Below are positions 1 through 6,283 of a stretch of DNA of 8,393 nucleotides, piece after piece (positions within the stretch are counted from its first letter, which is position 1; each line of letters starts with the position of its first letter). Origin of the DNA: Deltaproteobacteria bacterium (lineage in GTDB: Bacteria > Desulfobacterota > Syntrophia > Syntrophales > UBA5619). The notes beneath the pieces are model-generated. The model saw only the letters and a program-made list of their open reading frames with translations. It did not search any database and was not told the origin of the DNA. The stretch covers positions 1-8,393 of the forward strand of contig JAJFTY010000050.1 in the NCBI GenBank assembly GCA_021372695.1, read 5' to 3'. A program made the translations under genes and the position numbers.

Positions 1-777
1 CTGGTCTTGCGCAAACAGGCCGAATGGTGCGGCATCAAGCCGGGCCAGCGCCTGCTCGACCTCGGCTGCGGACCCGGCAAGACGACGGCAATCCTCTACG
101 ATCTTATCCAGCCGGGGGGATCCATCGTGGGGCTGGATGGCTCCGAGGAGCGGATTTCCCATGCCAGGAGACGCTACGGGAACAGGGCGGGCATGGAGTT
201 CGCCGTCCATGATATCCGGACGCCTCTGAACGGGTTCGGTACATTCGATGGGATATGGGTCAGATTCGTTCTCGAATATTACCGCGAACAGAGCCGGGAC
301 ATCGTCCGAAACATCGCCCGCAGCCTCAACCCCGGCGGTTCGGTCTTTCTGCTGGACCTGGACTACAACTGCCTCAGCCACCACGAACTGCCCGCGCCGA
401 TGGCGAAGATCGTGCCCGAAATCATCCACCGTCTGGAAGAGGTGTACAATTTCGATGCCTATGCGGGCCGCAAGCTGTATGCCCACCTATTCGATCTGGG
501 ATTCGAGAACATCGAGGTCGGTGTCACGGCCCATCATGTGATCTACGGCAAGATTCGGGACGTCGACAATTACAACTGGACGAGAAAAATCGAGGTGACG
601 GCCTCCCGTCTGGCGGATCTGTTCGACGCCTATCCCGGCGGATACGCGGCGTTCCTCACGGATTTTCGCAACTATTTCCACGATCCCCGCCGGTTCACCT
701 ACACCCCGCTGATCATGGTCAAAGGGAGCAGGCCGGAAAGGTTCCCGGATCAGCCAGCCGCGATGACTTCGAAGTGA
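1..777 (+). CDS. Class I SAM-dependent methyltransferase, 5' end missing
   Basis: The reading frame is open from base 1 to a TGA at 775-777 and gives 258 residues. A TTG at base 7 could be read as a start. However, only about 17 residues would then precede the SAM-binding motif, and the frame has no stop before it, so the true start is probably outside the window. What is seen: motif I DLGCGPG at residues 20-26 of the fragment, the acidic VGLDGS strand end with D46 (expected to bind the ribose hydroxyls), HDI at about 70-72 (expected near the adenine), the FDGIW strand at about 82-86, and LNPGGSVFLLD at about 109-119, the usual strand-turn after the catalytic core. From these the Rossmann-type methyltransferase fold (Methyltransf_25/UbiE-like) is secure. 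The methyl acceptor cannot be told; the C-terminal ~130 residues, rich in Tyr and Phe, probably form the substrate-binding part. No membrane segment is visible. Its last 28 bases overlap the end of the convergent HD-GYP gene, and no terminator separates them. Confidence 0.88.
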   Translation: MVLRKQAEWCGIKPGQRLLDLGCGPGKTTAILYDLIQPGGSIVGLDGSEERISHARRRYGNRAGMEFAVHDIRTPLNGFGTFDGIWVRFVLEYYREQSRDIVRNIARSLNPGGSVFLLDLDYNCLSHHELPAPMAKIVPEIIHRLEEVYNFDAYAGRKLYAHLFDLGFENIEVGVTAHHVIYGKIRDVDNYNWTRKIEVTASRLADLFDAYPGGYAAFLTDFRNYFHDPRRFTYTPLIMVKGSRPERFPDQPAAMTSK

Positions 778-3068
778 AATCGGTTTGTCTTGAACAGGGA
801 GATGCAGGCATCGGCGACAGCGGCATCATAGACGATCCCCCGGCCGAGCTGAATCTCCTCCAAAGCCTTTTCTATCCCCAGGGCAGGCCGGTAGGGGCGG
901 TGGCCCGCCATGGCTTCGACCACGTCGGCTACGGTGATGATCCGCGCCTCCAGGATGATCTGATCCCCTGAAATCATCAGTGGATACCCGGAACCGTCCA
1001 TTTTCTCGTGATGCTGGTACACAATCTGCGCAATGGGGGCCGGAAAATCGACCTTGCTCAGGATGCCGTACCCCGTCTCGGGATGGGCCTTGATCAGGGA
1101 GAACTCCAGGGCGTTCAATTTGCCTGGCCGGCTCAGGATTTCAGCCGGGACATTGATTTTGCCGATATCGTGGATGAGGCCAGCCATGTGGATCATCTGG
1201 ACGCGCTCTTCGGAGAGCCCCAACTCCCGGGCGATGGCTGAAGCCAGCTCCGCAACCCTACCCTGATGGCCCGCCGTGTAGGGATCGCGGGATTCCACGA
1301 TCAGCGAAATGACGCTGATGGTTCCGGAGAGGGCCAGTTGCAGCTTTTCATAGCTTTTCTTCAATGCCACTTCCGAGCGTCTCAGATCGGTCACATCCTT
1401 GAAAATGCCGACCAGTCCGTCGACATGACCGTCTTCCGCGATATTCGGGGCGCAATTGAAGGAGAAGTTATGCTCGGTCCCTGCGCTTCCCGTCAGGGTC
1501 AGCAGGATGTCCATCTGGGTCTCTTTGTGATCCCTGACCTTGCGAAAGATCTGTGACAGATAGCCCGAGTCCTTTTCCTGCACGAATTCGGTCAGGTATC
1601 TGCCGACGACCTCCGCCTGTTTGTGATTCAATATTTTCTCCCACATCGGATTGACGTAAGTCAGCATTCCCCGCGTATTCAACGTGAAAATGATATCCGG
1701 TGCACTTTCCGCCAGGATCCGGAACCGCTTCTCGCGCTCCTTGAGTTTTTCATAAATACGGGCGGTGTTGATGCTGATGGCGATCTGAGGGGCGATGCCC
1801 ATCAGCAGGCTCACCTCGCTCTGGTTGTGGGGTCTGTGCGATTGGTAATTGTCCACGGCCAGGATGCCTTCCGATTTCCCCTCATAGACGATGGGAACGC
1901 AGATAAAGGAACTGACCCCCAGCTTTTCCATGAGAACCGCGCTCCGCGAGGAGACATCGTTTTTCAATTCATCGCTGTTGCTCACCAATATTGGCTTCTG
2001 TTGCTTGAAGGCCACCACGAAGGGGCCCTTCGATTTCGGGTTGTCCAGGTGGAACTCCGTCTCCTGCAGAACCTTTTCCAGGGGGGCATCATATCCGTAT
2101 CCGTTGACATAGACGAGCCTCGTCTTGTCCGCGTTGGCGAGCATGATCATGCCCCGGTCGAAGCCGAGCCTTTTCTCCAGCGTTTCGATCACGCAGTTCA
2201 GCAATCTGTCGATGTCCAGGATGCTGGTTACGGCCTGCCCGATCTCCTGCACGAGAAGAGCATTGTTGTAACCGATGGTGATCTGATCGAGAAGCCGGTT
2301 CGCCGTATCGCCCTGTTGTTCGATTTTGGCGTAGACGTCCCTCTTCTCGGCATACTGGGCGTAATAAGAGAGGCCGATGATGGCCAACGTCAGTACGGAT
2401 CCCAGGACGACGAGCGGTCCCACCGAGAGCAGGAAACCGCAGACGACCATGGCCAGGATGGAAGGAATCGCAAAGTAATTCCGAATTCGTCTCCATTTCA
2501 AAAATGGGGGTTCCTCCCAGCTCAGGATGTACCGGCAATGGCTTCCGCCTTCGTGAATGCAGACCGGATGCTCCAGGAGGGGAAATTTGTTCGTGAAGAA
2601 CTTGGCCACGGCCTCGAAGCTGCCCTTGCGGTTCTCGCACTGATAGGGCTTGTCGACGACTCCCTCCAGAGGCTCGATGACGATCTCAACCTTGTTCCCG
2701 CTGATCTTGTTGGCCTGGAACGTGCAGCCGCGGTTCAGGTAGGAGGCGATCTTCCCCAGCATGCTGTACGCCTGGACAGGTGTCAGGAATCCCATGATGA
2801 ACTGGCGAATCGCGCTCATGGAACGGGCCGTGACCATGTAGCGCCCCGCTTCGCGGAAAATCGCCGGGTCGTCGGTCTGCATCATGACGGCATCGTGAAA
2901 ATCATCCACTTGCCGCTGCGTCAGCCAGTGTCCCTCGTCCTCCACTTCATAGGGGGTGATGCCGGAGTTCAGGTAGAGGTCCGGGATATCGATATCGGGC
3001 CGGGCATTCTTGAAATAGTCCAGGAAGGTGCCGATGATCCTGCTGTTGTATAGACGCGGCTCTTCCAT
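750..3068 (-). CDS. Membrane-anchored GAF-PAS-HD-GYP sensor, putative c-di-GMP phosphodiesterase
   Basis: This 772-residue protein probably hydrolyses cyclic di-GMP at the inner membrane. Order of parts: residues 1-185, a sensory region with C144, C170 and C178 (CIHEGGSHC, followed by RYILSW), somewhat reminiscent of V4R-type ligand-binding domains; about 197-236, two adjacent hydrophobic helices separated by a short turn; about 240-265, a likely coiled linker; about 270-435, GAF; about 445-565, PAS (FRILAESAPDIIF, then VGIFKDVTD); about 580-760, HD-GYP. The HD-GYP site looks complete: H601, HD at 633-634 with GK at 636-637, H662, HHE at 686-688 and DGSGYP at 691-696. This pattern is typical of active HD-GYP enzymes rather than decayed ones. 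The frame extends upstream to 3152, but the ATG at 3068 is preferred: AGGAGG lies four bases before it and overlaps the TAG stop of the PilZ gene, so the two are probably translationally coupled. No receiver domain is present, so input is likely through the N-terminal, GAF and PAS parts. Activity and ligands are inferred. Confidence 0.9.
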   Translation of the reverse strand: MEEPRLYNSRIIGTFLDYFKNARPDIDIPDLYLNSGITPYEVEDEGHWLTQRQVDDFHDAVMMQTDDPAIFREAGRYMVTARSMSAIRQFIMGFLTPVQAYSMLGKIASYLNRGCTFQANKISGNKVEIVIEPLEGVVDKPYQCENRKGSFEAVAKFFTNKFPLLEHPVCIHEGGSHCRYILSWEEPPFLKWRRIRNYFAIPSILAMVVCGFLLSVGPLVVLGSVLTLAIIGLSYYAQYAEKRDVYAKIEQQGDTANRLLDQITIGYNNALLVQEIGQAVTSILDIDRLLNCVIETLEKRLGFDRGMIMLANADKTRLVYVNGYGYDAPLEKVLQETEFHLDNPKSKGPFVVAFKQQKPILVSNSDELKNDVSSRSAVLMEKLGVSSFICVPIVYEGKSEGILAVDNYQSHRPHNQSEVSLLMGIAPQIAISINTARIYEKLKEREKRFRILAESAPDIIFTLNTRGMLTYVNPMWEKILNHKQAEVVGRYLTEFVQEKDSGYLSQIFRKVRDHKETQMDILLTLTGSAGTEHNFSFNCAPNIAEDGHVDGLVGIFKDVTDLRRSEVALKKSYEKLQLALSGTISVISLIVESRDPYTAGHQGRVAELASAIARELGLSEERVQMIHMAGLIHDIGKINVPAEILSRPGKLNALEFSLIKAHPETGYGILSKVDFPAPIAQIVYQHHEKMDGSGYPLMISGDQIILEARIITVADVVEAMAGHRPYRPALGIEKALEEIQLGRGIVYDAAVADACISLFKTNRFHFEVIAAG

Positions 3069-3072
3069 CCGC

Positions 3073-3078
3073 CCTCCT
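3073..3078 (-). promoter_or_regulatory. Shine-Dalgarno of the HD-GYP gene, overlapping the upstream stop codon
   Basis: On the minus strand a perfect AGGAGG lies four bases before the ATG at 3068. Its first two bases are the last two bases of the TAG stop (3079-3077) of the PilZ gene. This site decides the start of the HD-GYP gene and points to ribosome hand-over between the two genes. Confidence 0.75.
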
Positions 3079-5218
3079 AATCTAGCCTGATCCGGAATTT
3101 GCGTCCAAGGAACTCCTGGTATTCGTTCCCATACTGCATATCCATGATCCATAGGAAGTACTGCTTGCGGTCGTAGCGGATCCCCGCCCGCTCGGCATAC
3201 TCATCGGGGTAGATCAGGAGTGAGAACGATTCGGCGGAACGGTCACCGACCAGGTTGGCGATTGCACCGAGAAGGATGTCGGGATGAATGTCGGGATCCA
3301 TGACGAACACCTTGAACCCGTTCAGCAGGTTGGAGAGATTGAGTCCGGCGTCGGATTCATCGGCGAGGATGAAAGCCTTCGGATGATCGAGGTAGGCCAG
3401 TGCAAAGGTCTGCCATCGGCGTTTGAAGCCTTTCGCGGCAAAAACCTCTTCGACTGCTGGCTTGGTCCGCCGTTCCTCGCGCTGGATCATGGACCAGAAG
3501 AGGCCGCTGGAGTGGTTCCTGTAGAATTGCTCGAATTGAAACAGATCCGATCTGGTGCACTCCCTGACCTCCCAGCCCGGCGAAAGATTCTTGGCGATTT
3601 TGCCGGTCGGAAAGGTGAGGTAGGTGAAGAGATCGAGAGAGCAATGGTGCTGGTTGCCGTGGTCCTTGGCGAAGCCTCCGAAAACGCGCGCGGGAAACTT
3701 GTTCTCCGGGCGAAAATAGGTGATGATATAGTCCAGGTTCGAAGAGGGAAAGCGATTGAAGTCGCACAGGTAATACATGAGCTGTTTCAACACGACCAGG
3801 CCGATGGGCCTTCCGCCCAGGGGTCTGGCCGCATGATGGTGAACCATCCAGGTCCGTTCGTAAGCCCTCAACATGGAGATGTGCCCGTAGATGCGTCCGT
3901 TGAGCTGGTAGGTGAAATGTTTGGCAATGCCCGGCGCCTCTTCGTAGAGCCTTTGGTAGATGTCGCGAAAATCATTCTTGAATGATTGGATGATCTTGTA
4001 TTTCTTGGGATAGATGAAATCCGTGTCGAAAAAAAATTCCCAGAGCGCGTCCAGATTGACGTCGTTCAGCATGCCCGTATCCGCGCCGTGCATGTTGTTG
4101 AGAACCTGAGTGAGATGATTGTAGTTGATCAGGTCCATGTCCAGGATCACGAGACCGAAACGGACCTGGCCACCCTCTTCTTTGCGATGAATCACCTGGG
4201 CCTTGCATCGGATCTTGAGGATCCCGGCATAGGTTATGGTCACGTCGGGGATGATCATCCCCGGAATCAGGACGACCTCATCGGGCTTGCCGGAGATGGA
4301 GAATCCGGACGTTGAGATGTCGAAGACTTCCCGTTGCATCTGCTTCTTGATGAAGGGGTGCACGAAGATCGTGTGGAGAGGGGGGGAACTCTGCTTCCGA
4401 GGATTACGCAACACCTTGGCCTTGAATCGCTGAATCTGACTCTCGGAGTGCGTGAGAATGATCTCCCGGTTGCGGCCCTCCTCTTTCTGATACATGCAGC
4501 TGCAAATACCCGAGTAGAAAACATCGTTGTTGCCCGAAAGTCTCAGAATGGCCGGTGCATCGACATTGAACCATTGAAAACAGGAAGGCGAATCACATTC
4601 GACTCGAATACGGAAAGCATTGGGACCGAAATCGATCAGTGTCCCCTGCGCCTCGAAGCCGTTTTGCCACAGATCTGCTTTGACATCCTGGCAGGGGAAG
4701 CGCGGGGTCTGACGCTGGCTGCTGACAAAACTCTGCTCCGGCAGTTGAACGGTCAATCCATCGCCGTCCGTGGCAACCATGCGGGCAGGCACCAGGATGA
4801 TGGACTGTTCGTGAGCGAGCACGAGGTATTGGAAAAGGTAGTGTTCAAGCCGGTACGCGGAGTAAGCCTGATTCCAACGGCAGTGCAATTCTTCGCCCAG
4901 ACAGGGTTCCGGGTGGGCCTTGACCAGAATCCCCTCTTCGTACCGGGGATGCTTGAGCAGGATATAGAGATGATCTTGATTGAAATGAAGGTAGTTGAGG
5001 ATATTGGTCAACTTTTTCTTGTCGATTGAATTGGCGGACGCCACTGTCCTGATTAGGTCGTTATGCCGGAACAACCAGGGAGGTAGCACCGTCTCCGCAT
5101 TCGGCGGAATTTCGAGAAAAATGATCTTGTTGATAGCGCCTCTGGCCTTTTCGCGATTGTGATTTATAAGGTTTATATATCTTTGGATAAAGCAACTGCT
5201 TTTGTGGTACCGGATCAT
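3077..5218 (-). CDS. Tandem PilZ-like protein with C-terminal GNAT-like acyltransferase region
   Basis: This 713-residue protein has no visible membrane segment or signal peptide. Residues 1-160 are unassigned, perhaps a YcgR-N-like leader domain. About 165-260 is a PilZ-like segment with RQTPR (R169, R173) fitting RxxxR, but the second motif is degenerate (DFGPNA at 196-201 instead of DxSxxG). About 265-365 is a second segment with a good DISTSG at 300-305, but only RNPRK at 271-275 where RxxxR is expected. Residues about 400-690 look like a GNAT fold, with a YGHISMLRAYERTWMVHHHA strand region at about 444-463 and a GGRPIGL loop at about 468-474 before a helix, at the acyl-CoA-binding position. 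The working model is a c-di-GMP-responsive acyltransferase; the substrate is unknown. It is the first gene of an operon with the HD-GYP gene, eight bases apart. The start is uncertain: the ATG at 5218 is chosen, but its only purine-rich site (AAAGGA) is about 14 bases upstream. A TTG at 5242 or a later GTG/TTG cannot be excluded, because the first ~60 bases are unusually AT-rich. Confidence 0.8.
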   Translation of the reverse strand: MIRYHKSSCFIQRYINLINHNREKARGAINKIIFLEIPPNAETVLPPWLFRHNDLIRTVASANSIDKKKLTNILNYLHFNQDHLYILLKHPRYEEGILVKAHPEPCLGEELHCRWNQAYSAYRLEHYLFQYLVLAHEQSIILVPARMVATDGDGLTVQLPEQSFVSSQRQTPRFPCQDVKADLWQNGFEAQGTLIDFGPNAFRIRVECDSPSCFQWFNVDAPAILRLSGNNDVFYSGICSCMYQKEEGRNREIILTHSESQIQRFKAKVLRNPRKQSSPPLHTIFVHPFIKKQMQREVFDISTSGFSISGKPDEVVLIPGMIIPDVTITYAGILKIRCKAQVIHRKEEGGQVRFGLVILDMDLINYNHLTQVLNNMHGADTGMLNDVNLDALWEFFFDTDFIYPKKYKIIQSFKNDFRDIYQRLYEEAPGIAKHFTYQLNGRIYGHISMLRAYERTWMVHHHAARPLGGRPIGLVVLKQLMYYLCDFNRFPSSNLDYIITYFRPENKFPARVFGGFAKDHGNQHHCSLDLFTYLTFPTGKIAKNLSPGWEVRECTRSDLFQFEQFYRNHSSGLFWSMIQREERRTKPAVEEVFAAKGFKRRWQTFALAYLDHPKAFILADESDAGLNLSNLLNGFKVFVMDPDIHPDILLGAIANLVGDRSAESFSLLIYPDEYAERAGIRYDRKQYFLWIMDMQYGNEYQEFLGRKFRIRLD

Positions 5219-5343
5219 ACATACGGCGATAATCCTTTGCAAGAAAAAAATGGGGCGAAATTCAACCCGGGGACCAATTTCAGCCCAACGGAAGGCCCGT
5301 GCTGCGCGATCGGACGAAGCGGCCCTGCATCATGAATCGGCTG

Positions 5344-5394
5344 CAAATTTCGATGGGTGGTGAATATTCGCCTTGAGGTCAAGATTGAAATTTG
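5344..5394. repeat. Nested inverted repeats, possible operator
   Basis: CAAATTTCGAT (5344-5354) faces ATTGAAATTTG (5384-5394), an inverted repeat matching at 10 of 11 positions. Between the arms lie two smaller symmetrical words: GGTGAATATTCGCC (5359-5372, 12 of 14 positions symmetrical) and TTGA-GG-TCAA (5373-5382). The site is about 130 bases upstream of the PilZ gene and 260 bases upstream of rubrerythrin. It could be a compound operator or, if transcribed, a branched leader RNA. The repeats are directly seen; the function is inferred. Confidence 0.5.
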
Positions 5395-5441
5395 TTAAAA
5401 AATAGATAACCGATTCCGAGAGGGTTGGGGCTTCCGGTTAA

Positions 5442-5500
5442 CCTGTCCGATTTGTTCCTTGAGAATTTCCGGCCTGTTCGCAGGGGATATCCCTGTCCGA
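5442..5500 (+). repeat. Three CCTGTYCG words upstream of the TATAAT box
   Basis: CCTGTCCGA at 5442-5450, CCTGTTCGC at 5473-5481 and CCTGTCCGA at 5492-5500. The first and last are identical 9-mers exactly 50 bases apart, close to a whole number of helical turns; the middle copy differs at two bases and is not in the same phase. The last copy ends 25 bases before the TATAAT at 5526, a position suited to an activator. Chance cannot be excluded for words this short. Confidence 0.3.
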
Positions 5501-5525
5501 ATTCGAGCCGGACCTCGGGGAGCCG

Positions 5526-5531
5526 TATAAT
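5526..5531 (+). promoter_or_regulatory. Candidate -10 box for the rubrerythrin transcript
   Basis: A perfect TATAAT stands in GC-rich sequence 122 bases before the rubrerythrin ATG. No good TTGACA-like -35 lies 16-18 bases upstream (TTCGAG at 5502-5507 is the nearest and is poor), so an activator would be needed if this is a real promoter. The repeated CCTGTYCG words lie just upstream. Confidence 0.35.
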
Positions 5532-5637
5532 CTTCTCCCTCGTCGGGATTGCCAGGCCGGTTTTAAAAGATGCCGAGGCGCAATCCTGCTCGGATGTCCG
5601 TGTCGGTGGGAGGAATGATCACAAGAGAGATTGCGAA

Positions 5638-5642
5638 AGGAG
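5638..5642 (+). promoter_or_regulatory. Shine-Dalgarno of rubrerythrin
   Basis: AGGAG within GAAAGGAGA lies 11 bases before the ATG at 5654. It supports this start over the upstream in-frame ATGs at 5570, 5594 and 5615. The 28 residues between 5570 and 5653 have no rubrerythrin character, while the family's usual N-terminus begins just after 5654. Confidence 0.7.
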
Positions 5643-5653
5643 AGATAACGACT

Positions 5654-6151
5654 ATGTCCAAGACAGAAGATGCATTGAAGGAGGCTTTCGCGGGCGAATC
5701 CCAGGCCAACCGGAAGTACCTGGCTTTTGCAGCCAAGGCGGATCAGGAAAGTTTTCCCCAGGCCGCGCGGCTCTTCCGGGCCGCGGCGGATGCGGAAACG
5801 GTCCATGCCCACAACCACCTGCGGGCGCTCAAGGCGATTCGTGGAACGCGTGAAAATATCGCCGAGGCTGTTGCCGGCGAGACCCACGAATTCAAGTCGA
5901 TGTACCCGGCAATGATCGAGACCGCAAAGGCAGAGGGGAACCGCGAGGCCGAGCGGTCTTTCAACTATGCAAACGAGGTGGAAAAAGTCCATGCCGTGCT
6001 CTACGAAAAGCTGCTTGCCGGGCTCAAAAGCGCAGGAGAGGTCTATCCATATTACGTCTGCCCTGTCTGTGGCTACACGGCGGAGAGGGACGCTCCCGAG
6101 ACCTGTCCGGTCTGCGGGACGAAAGGCAAGATGTTCAGGCGGGTGGAGTAG
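5654..6151 (+). CDS. rbr: Rubrerythrin
   Basis: This 165-residue protein is a non-haem diiron peroxidase with a C-terminal rubredoxin-like centre. Members of the family reduce hydrogen peroxide to water in the cytoplasm of anaerobes, taking electrons from rubredoxin or NADH-linked reductases. The four-helix part covers about 1-125 and shows the expected iron ligands: E15 in AGESQANRKY, E48 and H51 (ETVH), E76 and E79 in GETHEF, and E110 and H113 (EKVH). The rubredoxin-like part has C136 and C139 (CPVCGY) and C151 and C154 (CPVCG), 11 residues apart, which would hold a single Fe(Cys)4. The C-terminus GKMFRRVE is typical of the family, and the length is slightly below that of the classic ~190-residue enzyme. 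The next gene on the same strand, 132 bases downstream, is another diiron protein, so the two probably act together in oxidative stress. No rubredoxin, superoxide reductase or PerR gene is in the window. Confidence is high for the family; the physiological role is inferred. Confidence 0.97.
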   Translation: MSKTEDALKEAFAGESQANRKYLAFAAKADQESFPQAARLFRAAADAETVHAHNHLRALKAIRGTRENIAEAVAGETHEFKSMYPAMIETAKAEGNREAERSFNYANEVEKVHAVLYEKLLAGLKSAGEVYPYYVCPVCGYTAERDAPETCPVCGTKGKMFRRVE

Positions 6152-6283
6152 TTGAGGCATCTGCCGACCGTCCTGCGGGAGAAATGGTGCTGGCGCCGGA
6201 TCGGCGTGGAAGACAGACAGGCAGATTGACGGGTTTGCGTCCCCGATTTCCGGACCGTGTCTTAGAATGCAAAGGAGCCATCG
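6152..6283 (+). other. Spacer between the two diiron genes
   Basis: These 132 bases have no terminator hairpin with a T-run, so co-transcription is possible. TTGACG (6226-6231) and TAGAAT (6263-6268) resemble promoter halves, but they are 31 bases apart, too far for sigma-70. An imperfect GACA/GGCA run occurs at about 6212-6224. Confidence 0.4.
6271..6277 (+). promoter_or_regulatory. Shine-Dalgarno of the second diiron gene
   Basis: AAAGGAG lies six bases before the ATG at 6284, near-optimal spacing, and fixes that start. Confidence 0.75.

Larger units (their letters stand above)
5219..5653. promoter_or_regulatory. Divergent control region between the PilZ/HD-GYP operon and the rubrerythrin genes
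   Basis: These 435 bases hold no convincing gene on either strand. They must carry the promoters for the leftward operon and the rightward rubrerythrin gene. Visible structure: a near-palindrome cluster at 5344-5394, a T-run on the minus strand at 5244-5250 preceded by small inverted arms (5257-5262 and 5276-5281), the palindromes GGTTAACC (5436-5443) and GGGATATCCC (5484-5493), three CCTGTYCG words, and a perfect TATAAT at 5526-5531. I could not see a Fur or PerR consensus box, nor a c-di-GMP riboswitch core in either leader. No strong sigma-70 promoter is evident for the leftward operon. Confidence 0.6.

Noticed and set aside
1623..3053. A 476-residue open frame on the plus strand, opposite the HD-GYP gene
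   Set aside because: It lies antisense to a gene with clear GAF, PAS and HD-GYP motifs, and its translation has no recognisable domain. Long antisense frames are common in GC-rich coding DNA.
3069..3152. Upstream extension of the HD-GYP protein to 3152
   Set aside because: It would overlap the PilZ gene by 76 bases and add 28 residues with no domain character, while the ATG at 3068 has a perfect Shine-Dalgarno.
5219..5653. c-di-GMP riboswitch in the leader of the c-di-GMP operon or of rubrerythrin
   Set aside because: It would fit the biology, but I saw no GEMM-like conserved core on either strand; a covariance-model search would be needed to reverse this.
5438..6160. A 240-residue open frame on the minus strand, opposite rubrerythrin
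   Set aside because: The plus strand carries an unmistakable rubrerythrin with all iron ligands; the antisense translation is Arg/Leu-rich and has no motif.
6226..6268. TTGACG and TAGAAT as a promoter for the second diiron gene
   Set aside because: The 31-base spacing is not compatible with a sigma-70 promoter.
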